From assembly GCA_946122785.1 (NCBI GenBank), contig CAMGYJ010000011.1, positions 24,739,007 to 24,803,006 on the forward strand: DNA of 64,000 nt, read 5' to 3'. This stretch comes from Linum tenue (Eukaryota; Streptophyta; Magnoliopsida; Malpighiales; Linaceae). The position numbers and the translations under genes are program-made. The notes under the pieces are model-generated. The model did no database searches and was not told the origin of the DNA. It saw only the letters and a list, made by a program, of their open reading frames with translations. Below, piece by piece: positions 10,260 to 22,438 of the stretch (positions within the stretch are counted from its first letter, which is position 1; every line of letters begins with the position of its first letter).

Positions 10260-13200
10260 CACACAAGGTAATATCTCAACCTAACAAAAAATTTTTGGGA
10301 CAAATCAAAGGGCACAAAGTGGAGAATCTCAAGGGCTATTGGCAATTAACACATGGACCGTTTTAAGCAATACCGACATCCACCACAAACGACATTCGAG
10401 TTTACCAAAAATGGGCAAACAAAAAGTTCTCACCTCGTTCATGAATCAATGCAAGTCTCAACAAGATCACTTATCAACCATAACTAACCATGCATAACAT
10501 TCAAGTCCAAGGAACAAACGATTGCAACAAAGGTCTTCACAAGAATGAATCACTCACTCTCTTGACCAGTGGGGTCGGGACCATTTGGTGCAAAGAATGT
10601 GCACAATCATCAACACTAGGCCCTAACGTCTCTTCACCATGGAAGCAACCTCTAAATGCTAGTGTTCACGGGATGGTTGTCGTCACTAGCTTGTCATGAG
10701 GTCTTAGACAGGGGCTCAAATGATTGGAAATTATCTTGGACATGGGGAAAAGGGTTTTTTGGGTGGTGGAAAATACAACACGAGGTCCTACATCTTCACC
10801 CTAAACCCGAAGGTTCTATGGTTTCGACTAAGAACCTTCCCTACAAACAATGGCCACTAGTATCGACCAAAAAACTTACTTCTCCCTTCCAAACTATCAC
10901 CCTTCATGAGCTACATTTAAGAGCACTTCCTCAGTCCACTCTTGCTATCACATTTCGACATGGTAGTGAAGGAGTTCAACAAGAATGTGGGGGATTTCAA
11001 TGACTTGAGTGCCAAGAAACCCCTCCTAAAGCATACTCTTTGATTTTTTTTGTGGCACTCTCTACTTTATTTACCCCATTCTATTACCTCTTTTTCGATT
11101 CTTTTTCTTTCTACTTTCCTTTCCTTTTCTTTCTTTCTCTTTTCTTTTCTTTTTGAGTGGGGTACTAGAGAGTAAAACACATGCCTCATTACATTTAGCA
11201 ACCAATGCTCTCTTTTAAGAACTTACTCCAACACTACTCTTTTCTCTTTCATACCCAGCAAGAACCGCACACAATCCTCCCATGTAGAACCTCAATGGAA
11301 CTAAAAAACAAGAGCTCCGGGACACAAGGATGACTCACGTACAGACACGAAGAAAGGATGGGGGTCGTTCTACCTAACACGATTAAGCTCACAAGAGAAA
11401 AGCTCCTAACATGGGAACGACCCCCAAAGTCACAAGGCTCAAAGGGGTTGACTACTGGATAAAACATTTCGGGTCAATCAACATTTGGGTGTGGCTAATC
11501 CTATGCCTCCATCATACTCACTAGTGACAACTGTGATGTTACTCGCCATGATAAGAGGGATCTAATCACACAAGAAGAAAACGATCGGCTCAAAACTCAC
11601 ATGGATACCTAGTCACCCAATAATCTATTCCAATTCATAAAACACAATGCATGGCAATTGTAATCAACAAGTATTCGAGTCAAGACATCCATTCATTTTT
11701 GCACACATGAGAACTAAACCTTTGCACTATCCTAATGCACCTCTCAGTCATCATCATAGGACACACTCGATCACATGCAACAATTCAATGTCAATGCCAA
11801 TAAACACGAGATTCTCCTACAAACCGTCCACTTTGATCATGCAAACATTGCTTGGAGCCCTCAAAATTTTCAAATTTGGGCATAAATCAAGGCTCCAAGC
11901 ATCAATCACACTCACACAAGCATAATAATAAACTACCCCCCACACTTAAGTTCGACATTGCCCTAAATGGCGTAATATAGGGGTAGAACGATGTTACCGC
12001 ATGGCTTGGTGAGTGAAAGTTGGAATTTTTCCGGGGTAGGAGATATGAGCTTCAAAGAGAAGACAAACACAACACATACTCGCTCGGGGCGAGGTTATTA
12101 CACATAACAGTACGATAGTAGTAGTAGTTGTTCACACACACCAAATAAAAGAAAGAAAAATAAAATAAATGAGTTCAGAGTTCCAAGTGGAGAAGTGGGC
12201 GAAAGGAATCGGCTCTGCCACATGTCTCACTCGTCGGGCACCTTATCACGGGTCTAAGGCCCCGACTCATCATCTGGAAGGAGGTCTTGGCGACGAGCTA
12301 TCCGCTCTAGCAGGTCAGTATGCCGCTCAAGCCTGGAGGTGACTCCCACTACGTGGGTCTCAAGGCAGTCCATCCTCTCCACGAGGTGCACCTCGGAAAT
12401 AATTGTCAATCTCAACTCATTGGGAGGAAAAAGGAACCCCCCCCCCCCCCCCCCGACACACACACACTTATATTTCCACTATGGGCCCATGCTATTTAAA
12501 ATAATTAAGCACAAGCACATCGAGACATGGTTCTAGGTGTCTCACAGATTATCCGCACAAAAATTCTAACCCAAACCATGCCACGGTAGCTACCATCCAC
12601 CACTCAAACATAAAAATTCCACATTCATTCATATTTTTGCACTTAGTGGACAAATTTCACATTCAAAAGCAATTTGTCCTAAAACATGCCCACCAAGGCG
12701 CAAATATGCCCTATTTCTAAGTTCAACATTCAATTCTCTAAGTTCTCCTCACTTCACTTCCTAATCCGATTCTCCACAATTAACAAAGGTTAAGTCGAAA
12801 ACAAACCTGGAGACTCAAGTAGGATTGTAGAGGAAGTGAGGGCAAGGCGAGGGAAGCAGAAATCTGGCCAAAAACAGGCCAAAGAAGTGTCACCGGAGAC
12901 TCGTCTAAGGCTCGCCAACGACGAATTCACCGGAAAAAATAACTCCAAATCCCCCAAAATCTCAGTGAAGGCCGTCCTTGACGAGGGGACATTAGGTCTG
13001 AAATTTGTTTTTGATTTTGGTGGCCGGAGGACAGTAAAAATGGCGAAATTCGTCGGAAAATCGTGGTTTTCCGGCAAATTTGAAAGGATTTCGGTGAGTT
13101 TGGGTCGTGCTAATGAGGATAAGACGTTCAGGGCCCTTTTATAAGCAGACCCCCGAGGTTCACAGACGCGTTTTCCAGTTCACGGTCGCTAAGACCGTGA

Positions 13201-13550
13201 ACATAGCTCGCAGACCGCGAACTTGGGTAAAAACGGCGAGTTTTCACAAAACGCGGAACACCCCTGGTTCACGGACGCGTTTGGTAGTTCACGGTCGATT
13301 AAGACCGTGAACTGCAGTGAAACAGGGCATTTCCAGAAAGTTTTGACTCAACCTACTCAACCGTGCCTACTATAGATCACGACATAACTCAAAACACCCA
13401 ATCACAAAGACCTGGCACGGGGATATCACTCGACCACTTGAACTCTTCACTTGACACAAAAACAAAAATAAGGAAAAGAAAACAAACCTACATTGGGTTG
13501 CCTGCAAACAAGCACTAAGTTATCGTCATTAGCTTGACGGTTGGGAATCT
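10260..13550 (-). other. non-coding interior of the Athila-like element
   Basis: No retroviral domain is visible here. A short minus-strand frame at 12254-12463 has a coiled-coil-like stretch (SRLERHTDLLERIARRQ) but no known family. A run of about 18 C lies near 12437. At 13150-13320 several inverted TTCACGGTC / GACCGTGAA words recur, the same words as in the LTR promoters, which suggests that LTR-derived sequence was copied into the interior. Confidence 0.5.
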
Positions 13551-13774
13551 ATCATGCCTTTGAACGTGATGCCACCAAGAGTGGATCCGCCACGATCTCG
13601 GGGCGAGGCATGTCGCCTCCCAACTTAAACTCCATGGGATTTCCTTCTTGGCTGATGACTTTTGCTTTTCCCTTTTCCTTCCTCCAAGCATTAGCGTGAT
13701 TTATCCTTTCTCGCCAAGCTCTTTTCCTTCCTTCTTTGGGTGAGATGCCCTCCTTCCTTTCCTGCTTCACATCA

Positions 13775-14891
13775 TCATAAGGAATAACAGTAATAGTGGG
13801 GATTTACCTTGAAAGGTTTTCCTCCACTTGCATCCATATCATCCAATTCCACTTTCTTCACATCCTCACTTCTAGGCTTAGGTTCAATTCCAAGAGTAAT
13901 TCTCTCCACACCATTCATCAAAATCAAAGTTCCCTCATTTACATCAATTAATGCCTTGGCGGTGGCAAGGAAAGGGCGTCCTAGTATGAGTGGCATCTCA
14001 GAGTCCTCACTTAAATCCAGGATCACAAAATCCGTCGAATAACAGAATTTTCCCACTCGTACTAGCACGTCCTCTACAATACCCCTAGGACTAATGACAG
14101 AGCGATCGGCCAATGTGACACTAATCCTCGTAGTCTTTAGTTCACCTATGTACCTCTTAAAAAGATTAAATGGCATCACATTTATGCTCGCCCCTAAGTC
14201 CGCCAAGGAATTTTCTATGTGATGAGTACTGATGAAAAGAGGTATGGTGAAACTACCTGGATCGGGTTGCTGCTTGGGCAACCTGTTGAGGATGAAGGCT
14301 GAGCACTCCTCGCATAGGGTGACATTGGCGAGGTCGTCGAACTTCGGGTTCTTGAAGAGAAACCCCTTGAGGTATCTTGAATACCTTGGCATGTGAAACA
14401 TTGCTTCAAGGAAAGGAATGTTGAGGTGGAGATTTTGGAGCATCTCCATGAAACCTCCACATTCCGCTTCCAATCTTTCCTTGTGCACCCTCGTGGGAAA
14501 AGGTAGGGGTGGCGTGTACTCAGCCACAGGCGGTAGCGTTGGCGATTCCTTCCTCACCACTCCTCTCTTTTCTCCCGAGGTTTCTTCTTCTCCACCCTCG
14601 GGTAGAGGGTCTTCCTTCTCATTCACTTCTTTGGCAACTACCTCCGGAGTCACCTTCCCACTTCTCAATTGAATTGCATTCACCCCGGTATGATCCTTGG
14701 GGTTTTCATTGGTTTGAGAGGGTAGCCTTTGGTCTCTCGGTGAGGATCCCGACAAGATTGCCGATTTGCACTTCCAAGTTCTGGAGACTTGCTTGATGAC
14801 TTCGGAGTCCCGCCTCAATTGAGGTAAACTTAGAGGTTGCCACATCCATAAATTTCTCAATCTTCTCGAACTTCTGAGAGCTTGTACTCAC
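13775..14891 (-). pseudogene. Athila-like aspartic protease region (retropepsin)
   Basis: The 361-codon frame at 13775-14860 contains the retropepsin active-site segment LADLGASINVMPFNLFKR and, downstream, the flap-side motif MPLILGRPFLATAKALIDV, both typical of Athila/Tat gag-pol. An upstream frame (14706-14891) carries the gag C-terminal coiled segment (SLQNLEVQIGNLVGILTERP), normally continuous with the block that holds NAIQLRSGK. The two lie in different frames, so a frameshift separates them near 14715. The usual downstream reverse transcriptase is absent. The protease would have cleaved the Gag-Pol polyprotein in the particle. Confidence 0.8.
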
Positions 14892-14902
14892 AAAGGTGGT
14901 GA

Positions 14903-16079
14903 CTAGATCTCCAAGTTTAGAAAACTTGTCGACTTCTTGTTGTTGAAACCTTTGACCACCTTATGCTTGGTATGGTTGTTGGAAGTTCGAGTTTTTGAAT
15001 TGAGGCCTTTGTTGGATGAAATTTGGTCGAGGTTGATAGTTTCCTGTTGGACCTTGGAAACTGGGAGGTCTTGGATTGGTAGGGGAAGACCAAGCAAAGT
15101 TTGAATGATTGCACCACCCGGGGTTGTAGGTGTTGCTATAAGGGTTGTTCCCTCTAGCATTGGCTATGAAACTCACTTTCTCCTCGGGGTACTTGTCTCC
15201 TTCATCGCTTGACAATCCATAAATTCATGATTAGTGCTTGAACACCAATCACAAAACATCACCACTCTCTTCCCTTGTTTCTTGTCCTCAAGGATCACCT
15301 CGATCAACTTGTCAAGCTTCGCTTCAAGTGGAGCACTTCCTCCCACACTTTGCACTCCTCTTTCGGTGCTTCTCTTACTACTCCTTGTCAAACCCCAATC
15401 ATATCCTTTGAGAGTCATATCTTCGAGCAAATCGGTCACTTGAGGTGGGTTCATGTTCATCAACTTCCCTTAGCAGAGAGAGTCGATGAGAATCTTATTT
15501 GAATGAGACCTCTATAGAAAGTCTCTATCCAAAATTTCTCCTTGAATCCATGGTGAGGGCATTGGAGGAAGTAGTCAGAGAATCTTTACCATGCATCCCT
15601 CAACGTCTCTTCTTTCTCTTGCTCAAAGTGAGTGATCTTCTTCCTCCACTCAGCCATCTTGGAAGGAGGACAATATCGGGTCATGAACTTGTTGAGTAAA
15701 TCGTCCCAAGAGGTGATGGATTGATCCGGTTGGTTGTTGAGCCATCAGAGTGCCTTCCCGCAAGAGAATAGGGGAATAGCCTCAGTTATAATGCCTCCTC
15801 GGGGACGCCATTTATCTTGAGGCTTCCCGCAAGCTCAAGAAACCTTTGAACATGCTCTCGCGGTAATTCATTGGCAAGCCCGTGGAACAAGGCGTTGTTT
15901 TGAATCATCGTCACGAGAGCAGGCTTGATTTCAAAGTTGTTGGCGGTCACATGTGGATGTAGGATAGGAGATTGGATAACTGCCGCCTGTGGGGCCATGT
16001 AATAGCCCATAGTTCTTGGTTCTTCCTCGCCTCTCTCGTCCTGAAGCGGATTAGCACCTCGATGTTGATTCCCCGCCAT
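14903..16079 (-). pseudogene. Athila-like gag, frameshifted
   Basis: Reading begins at ATG 16079. Residues 40-97 contain the capsid start typical of Athila gag (ANNFEIKPALVTMIQNN, then a PREHVQRFLELAGSLKING block). A stop near 15786 is followed by continuing gag sequence in other frames (CPPSKMAEWRKKITHFEQE near 15610-15670). A nucleocapsid knuckle, CDWCSSTNHEFMDC (CX2CX4HX4C pattern), lies in the frame 15173-15463. An N/Q/P-rich spacer lies in 14961-15215. At least three frame changes or stops break it. Gag would package the RNA; here it is dead. Confidence 0.8.
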
Positions 16080-16397
16080 CTCAACTTCAACTTCTACTTC
16101 AATTCCTCCAAATCCGGGACCAACTTGTTATCCCCTCTCTTCAATTCTCCTTCTTGCTTCCGCTAACTCCCTCTCACGAGCTGAGAGTCGGAGAGTCTGG
16201 TTGATGTTCTCGTCTAGTGGTGTTAAAGGCGTCGGATTGCTCCAGGTCATACACCTCCCTACACACACTTAAAGAACACAACACGTATAACACAAGCACA
16301 CTTCACACTTAGCAAACTGAAAATAAAAGTTAGATTAACACCAAACAATCTTTTCAAGATAACAGACCGAAGGTCCACGACAATGGCGCCAAAAACT

Positions 16398-17745
16398 TGA
16401 CTCGCTCCGAATATCACAATAAAATCCCACCTAAGGCGCAAGTGTAAACCTTAGATGGGTGCAATATAGGGCAAGTATGTTTAAATATCAACTAGGATCG
16501 GCCCATGTACCCCTACTTCAATCGTTTGAAACATTATCTAGCGGAAGATTGATTGTCGAAATCTCTACAATCTACTATTTAAAAGCAATACTTGAAAAGT
16601 AAAAGGGTGGAAAACTCTTGCTAAGAAGCTTCACTCGGGATTTGCTTCCCCCTAACTAACTACCATGAACCGTCGGATCGAATGACTCGGTGTGTGACAA
16701 GGCAATTGTAACCCGTAGGAGGTGCAACAATGGTTAGAAACCAACCTCTAAATTGCTAGGCCAAGGAAAGCATTAGAGGCTACAATTGTAGCCCTCTTGG
16801 CTCAAGCAATTGAGAGTTGACTTACATTCTCCCTCAAACCAAGGTTTGGACGGCACAATCACAATTAACCAAGGTGTCTAATTCAAGGTTAGAATAGCAC
16901 AATAGATTGCCAAGCACACACAATGCATAATCACCATGAAAAATACCTCAATTCTTAAATTAAACACCACCATCACACAATCATTCAATCCACACAATCA
17001 ATTACATGATATAAGTTAGGGTTTTACGACACCCAAGTGAAAAGGGAAACAAGTCCATGCTAGACAAAGGAAGAACACAAAGGATGAAGGAAAAAACCAT
17101 CATTGTGATGCCTCAAATTCTCCTTGTTCTTGTAGAGATCCTCTCTTGAAGAGGAACTTCCAAAATCTTCACTTGGAGCAAACCCTAGCCTCTTCTCCCT
17201 CTTGGTTCGTGCTTTCTCTCTCTAGGGTTTCAAGAAGAAGGAGGTTTCTCTCAGTTTGGGATCTCCCCTCTTCTTCCTTTCATCTCTCAATTTATAGTCA
17301 GATCGCGCCCAGCTCACTGTCCCAGTTCATGATCGCGAACATTAGGCTGGGACCGCGAACACAGATCAAAAAGCGCAGCTTCACTTAAGTCGTTCACGGT
17401 CCATGGCTCTAGTTCACGGTCTTAGCAACCGTGAACTGCCTTGGCGTCAGTAACCTCTGAAACCCCTATGGACGCTTCTCGGTTCACAGTTAGTGGTTCC
17501 AGTTCACGATCCTGGTGACCATGAACTCCAATGTTTGACTGCGAACTGTGGCTGGATCCTCCTCTTTGCCCAGTCTTTGCTCCTTTTCTTCCAACTTTCG
17601 ACTCTGGGGTTGGTTTCACCTGTTAGACTCTCAAACACATAGAAACACAACAAACCTAGCGTTAAACCACCCTTTTAGGACCTCAAATGCCACAAACGTC
17701 AAGAGAAACGGGGATAAAAGGTGTACATGCCCGACAATCGACTCA
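16398..17745 (-). repeat. 5' LTR of the Athila-like element
   Basis: On the minus strand it starts TGAGTCGATTGTCGGGC and ends GAGCGAGTCA. The body matches the left LTR, but the first 15-20 bp differ from that copy (TGATCCGAGCCTAAA there). TTCACGGTC / GACCGTGAA palindromic words occupy 17330-17560 and a TATA-like CTATAAATT box lies near 17290, just downstream in the direction of transcription. Confidence 0.8.
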
Positions 17746-17749
17746 CGCC

Positions 17750-18960
17750 TCTTGTTGTCCATGCCCGCGATAAAGATTGTAGCTGTGACATCTAGATAGC
17801 GGCCATGATGTAAGGCCGCGAACTTCCCATCCAACAAGGCATAAAAGGTAGCACCCGAGATTGCGGCCTCTCCTCCAAAGATCACGCTTGCGATCTTCAC
17901 CTATCCAGTCGTGAACTTTACCAACAACCAAATCTCTATAAATATCGGATCCTTTCCCCTTCACAAAACGAGCTGAAATAACTTGGTGAAATTCTGGTTT
18001 TGAGAGAGAAGTTAGAGAGAGAATCAGAAGGAGAAGAAGAGAAGGATGAGCCAAGAAGGAAAGGAGCTCTTCCCCAACTCATGTCTTCTTCTAATTCTTC
18101 ATGTGTACCTTCTTACCCCATTTGTGGGATAGTAACCTAAGGCACTAGGGGTTTAATCCCCAAAATCTAGATTTAGGTTTTATAATGTATAAGGTATTTT
18201 GTTAGGGGTTGTATATGAAACTTGTTTATTTAGTGATTGAATTCTTTTATCTATGTTGATTATGCTTGGGCTTGTCTTCCATGTGATTTTCATGATTGCC
18301 TACCTAGGGTTTGCATGAGATGGTATGGAATTGATGTGATTGGCATGATTGGGTAGATGAATGATTTAGGGAACCAATTGTTGGATGAGGTGACTATCCC
18401 TACCAATTGGGTGGCCCTCATAGGTATTTCTAGGGTGATGCGTGAGTGACCATCGACATGCCGAGCTAGTGTGTAGATGGGTTAAACCCATTGGAAGGGT
18501 CTAGGACGTATACCTAGTAAAGTGAACCTGGCCGAGGTGACATTGGGTCAGAGGATCATTATAGGAGGGGGGCTATTTTCATGACCGTTGAGGTAGTTCG
18601 CATATAAGCAAATCCCGCACCTTGGTTCCACAAACTGATATTTTGACCTTTTGTATGACAAACATATATTCTATGGCGAGGGTCATGCCCCTAGTACCTG
18701 CTTTTATCTTTGCTCCTTAAGCTAGTATTAAGCATTTGACCTCCAAAAACAATGCTAATCTGATTGACTAGATAACAACAAAGGAAAAGTAGACCAGGGT
18801 ATCGAAACCAGTGGACTACGACCTTGGTCGACCACTATATTAACAACTCCGTCTTGAGTTATACTTGGCTCGAGATGGGTTAGTTAATACAATCCATGCA
18901 ATCAATTGAATAAATTGCAAGGGTTCACACACCAGTCGGTATCTTCCCTCCGACATCCAT
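17750..18960 (+). repeat. LTR-like repeat, left member of an inverted pair
   Basis: The segment carries GCGGCC/GATCGCG-type words (17780-17910), a TCTATAAATA TATA box near 17934 and a long leader. It is homologous, in reverse complement, to about 25905-27100, for example the block GACCATCGACATG and the block GTCGACCACTATATTAACAAC. Its outer edge abuts the Athila-like LTR at 17745. It contains no gene. Confidence 0.7.
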
Positions 18961-19033
18961 CTCCTGTAAAGCAAGGTGTATTAACCCTTAGACACGGGGG
19001 TTTCATGGGTGGTGCGAAATTTTATTTGGATGG

Positions 19034-19620
19034 TTGAATGGCATGTTTCCTCTGTTTTCATTGATAACAACAAGAATCATGTCTACAAAGAAGGGCTCTT
19101 CTATTTCGATCAACACAAATGATGATTCAGTGCCTCGGTGCGGCCACAAAGTTCCATGCATTATGAACAATTCTGGAACCTTTAGGAATCGACGAAGACA
19201 ATTTTATTGTTGCCCATATTGTAATGAAATGTTAATTTAGTTGGTTACTTTGTTTTTTGTTTATCTTAACTCTAAATTGTCATTGCCATTACTAACTTTT
19301 GATTTTGTAGACCAAAGACTAAAGGTTCCAAATATGGGTGGATGTATATGAACTGCACATGAGGAATGGTTCATTGGTTGACTTAAAAGAAAAACTTATG
19401 GAATTGGAAGAAATGAATAGGAAGTTGTTAGAAGAGTTAATTAGAAGCACAGAAGATCATGCAAGGATGATATCGGATTTGAGCATGTTGAGCAATGTGG
19501 TTTCTTTTGTTGACATTAGGATAGGAAGCTTGATGTTTTGTGTAATTCGTACATGGATTTTTCTGCATTTTGTATGTTTCAGGGAGTTCGATTGTTGTGG
19601 CAAACAATTGCAGAATAGCT
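19034..19620 (+). pseudogene. GRF-type zinc-finger protein fragment with coiled coil
   Basis: A first frame (19034-19240) contains PRCGHKVPCIMNNSG then RRRQFYCCPYC, which fits the start of a GRF zinc finger (C-G-x-x-P, then the N-P-G-R-R-F-like block and C-P-x-C). After an intron-like gap, the sequence from 19311 reads PKTKGSKYGWMYMNC in another frame, which would supply the end of the finger. The frame at 19338-19622 gives a leucine/glutamate-rich coiled coil (LKEKLMELEEMNRKLLEELI). This finger-plus-coil layout is common in small plant proteins spread by transposons. The frame breaks make a functional protein unlikely. Confidence 0.55.
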
Positions 19621-19792
19621 AATTTGATGTACTGTTATCACTTTTACTACATTTGACAACTAATGTAACCACTATTACGTATTCCAAATTTTAACTATTC
19701 TCTACTAATGTAAGCCTTGTTATGTACCTATGTAATTGGTCATTCACAGTTAGACAAGAGTTTCATTGTACCATTCACAACTAACTTGACCA

Positions 19793-20080
19793 TTCACAAC
19801 TAAATTGATGAAAGAGTGTACAAGATGAATCGAGCTTTTACACAAATATAAAAAGGGTGAACTAAGTCACCACAAAAGCTCATTCAGTTTGATCAGCTGA
19901 TGCTCTACTAACACACTGCACTACCTAAGTTATATATCAATTCACAACTAAATTGGTGAAAAATGTTTCAAGATGAATTGAGATTTTACAAAATACAAAA
20001 GTGGTGAAATAAGTCACCACAAAAGTTCATTCAGTTTGATAATCCCATACCCTACTATAAGATTGTGCTACCTAAATTAT
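19793..20080. repeat. tandem duplication, unit about 148 bp
   Basis: TTCACAACTAAATTG starts both copies (19793 and 19941), and AAGTCACCACAAAAG followed by TTCATTCAGTTTGAT recurs in each. The copies are diverged. The block lies between the GRF fragment and the tail of the dead MULE. Confidence 0.6.
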
Positions 20081-20089
20081 CTACACATT

Positions 20090-20270
20090 ACATAGATATC
20101 ATTCCAGATCCTGCATTTGAGGTGGTGGTTCAGTTGAAGGCCCTTGAGTGACATCAATCTCAGTTGGTTGGGATCCCAATATTGCTGTAGACGTACAACC
20201 AAACACTTCAAGATTAGTATATATAGATTCTCCACGTAGGAATCCCTCACTTCTATATCAACAACCAAAT
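20090..20270 (-). pseudogene. possible C-terminal tail of the dead MULE transposase
   Basis: On the minus strand a proline/glutamine-rich tail (SQPTEIDVTQGPSTEPPP) ends in a stop near 20100, which resembles the variable tails of MULE transposases. The link to the fragments at 23970-24116 and 25532-25800 rests on position and strand, since later insertions now separate them. Weak call. Confidence 0.25.
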
Positions 20271-20437
20271 TCCCATGAAGATGTTGACCTTCTGCAACCT
20301 ACACTAATGAACAAAGGTATGAAGTGATGCTGTGGCATTTTAACACTTCAAGTATAGAGGGATATACTAAAGTTAATCATGATTACTTGTTCTCCTCTAT
20401 TCACTGGACAACTCCTAGCATTATGGGATGTGGACTT

Positions 20438-21798
20438 TGATAGACCATTAATTACACATGTTTTTACCCCCTATTCTTGAGCCATTTGAGATGTTGATTC
20501 TCGTGTTTTAAGCCGATTTCACGCTAGGTTGTGCGTTTACGTCATATTTCAGGACTTAGCGTTGGCATCAAGGCGAAGAAACGAGTTTCGGGTCGAAAGG
20601 AGCGAAGTTGGGTCGAAGTGTGCTGGAGGAGGAAAATACCCGGTCATGGGCTCAAATACCCGACCGGGTATTATTTGGAGCAGACCGGGGATTTGTCTCT
20701 TCGGGCGTCGCTGAGAAGCAGAAGGGGGCCCGGGCAGTAATCAAAAATCCCCGGTCGGGGATTCTTAGGCCAGACCGGGGATTTTCCCCTGTTCCTAAAC
20801 GCGCGTTTTGAACATACCCGGTCGACACCCAAAATACCCGACCAGGTATTTCGATCGGGGATCGCGACAGGCAGCTTTTTAAGGGAAAAGAAGGCCAAAA
20901 TAGGGGGGTTCCGAGTTTTGGAGAGAGAGAGCGATTCCTAGAGAGAGAAAGTGACGAACCAGAGTTCCCAAGTGCCCTAGCTTGATCTTCATCACCATTG
21001 GAGCCCGGCTTTAGCTTGGAGAAGATCTGATTGAGCACCAGAAGCAGATTATCATCCTTCACAGTATGGTTTCCGCATCTAAGCTAGATTTCCCATCTCT
21101 CTCTATGGAGTAAACTTCTTATTCACCTGGGTATGAAGAACCCTAGATTTGTATGTTAGGTCTGATTGTATGAACCCAAGTACAGATTCTGTGATTTGAT
21201 TATATTCAATTGAGGTTTGAATTGTTGAATGGCATGAATCCTGATCAAATTCCTGTTGTTTCTGCTTTAACCTAGAAAGAGAATATCTGCCTAGGTTGAT
21301 AGAGCACCCTTGATTGAAGGTAAGGAGTTGGTGACTTTAGTCGAGGAGCCAACTCACTATTCTGTACCGAATTCACTTCGGTAGTGGAGGTTTTGTTCAT
21401 TAGGGCCTCAATATGTTTACTCCGGTGGAGGTTAGTCGCCCGCTAGAGACTCAGATTGAGAGGGTCTGGAGACCTTTAGTCGAGACTTCAGGCTGTTCAA
21501 GAACCTTCCGCAGTATTACTATCATAGAAACTGAATTTGGTAAATCGCAATCCGGCTTAACTGCAGTCTAGGGGGAACCATATCCGGGTGACCTCTCTCG
21601 ACTTGAAAACAACTGTTTAACTGCTTGCTTGTTTGATAGTTTAGACCTGCACTAAAGTTTTACTGCTAGATAATAAGAATTCACTGAGTAGTCATCACAT
21701 CTAGGACCCGGTTGACATTAAAACCCAAACCCGCTATACTACGCTTTAGGAAGTGGTTACACTTGGCCATTTTCTAGAGTGACAGTAGGAGTGAGTCA
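20438..21798 (+). repeat. 5' LTR, 1361 bp
   Basis: The promoter part (20636-20870) is built from repeated TACCCGGTC, CCCCGGTCGGGGATT and GACCGGGTA words, followed by a TTTTTAAGG TATA-like stretch near 20875. ORFs seen in this LTR recur in the same place in the other LTR and are by-products of the repeat, not genes. Confidence 0.88.
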
Positions 21799-22397
21799 AG
21801 TTCTTGGTGCAAGTTGTTGGAATTGTGGAACCTTGTGCTATGAATACTTCCACCACCTAAAAGGCTTTTTCCCCATGTCCAAGACCCTAGCCAGTCATTT
21901 GAACCTGTGTCTAAGACGTCCGGATTAGTTAGTGGTGACACCCCATATGTGAACTCTAGCATTTAGAGGCTGCATTCATGGTGAAGAGACATTAGGATTG
22001 AGAGAATAAGAATGCGCATTTTTCGCATCAAATTGTCCTGACCCCACTGGTCGAGAGTGAGCGATCTATTTTCTCATAGTCTCTATACTCTTTATCCCAG
22101 TGAGGACCTAGATTGCTCGGTCTCAATTCTGATATCTTGAATTTTGTACATAAGGTGACTGTCTTAAGTAAGTGGTTGAGTCAAGTCGATGTTGGTTGAT
22201 GAACATAAGGGAGACTTTTCCTTTACTCGATTTTGCTGCACTCGAATGTGTTCTGTGGTGGTTGTCTAGGTTGCTGTTGAAGTTGTTCATGTGTTGATGT
22301 CTAAAAGCCAGTATGACTCCTGTGTTTCGTGCCTATATGATATGTCCCCAAGGGTTGCATGATTGAAATGTGTTGAGCTTACCTTGTATCTGACTTG

Positions 22398-22419
22398 GTT
22401 TGCTTGGGGACAAGCAAAC
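22398..22419 (+). other. hairpin before the polypurine tract
   Basis: GTTTGCTTG, loop GGGA, CAAGCAAAC. The tract GTGTGGGGGAG follows within 20 nt. The arrangement is the same as at 10233-10254 on the minus strand. Confidence 0.6.
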
Positions 22420-22438
22420 GGTTAAGTGTGGGGGAGTT

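Larger units (their letters stand above)
8838..17745 (-). mobile_element. Athila-like Ty3/gypsy element, gag-protease remains only
   Basis: Two long direct repeats bound the element: 8838-10215 and 16398-17745. Read on the minus strand the order is 5' LTR, a primer-binding site next to 16397 (TGGCGCCATTGTCGTGG, like the tRNA-Asp site used by Athila-like elements), gag, zinc knuckle, protease, a long non-coding stretch, a purine tract (GTGTGGGGGAG near 10216-10226) and the 3' LTR. I find no reverse transcriptase, RNase H or integrase motif in 10216-13770, so the element is non-autonomous or deleted. The flanks do not match as a target duplication (ACATG on the left, CGCCT on the right). Confidence 0.8.

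Noticed and set aside
12836..13144. 102-codon plus-strand ORF with overlapping minus-strand ORF
   Set aside because: It lies in the non-coding interior of the minus-strand Athila-like element and shows no family features.
20652..21062. 136-codon minus-strand ORF, repeated at 22652-23062
   Set aside because: Both copies lie at the same place in the two LTRs and are made from the GC-rich promoter words.
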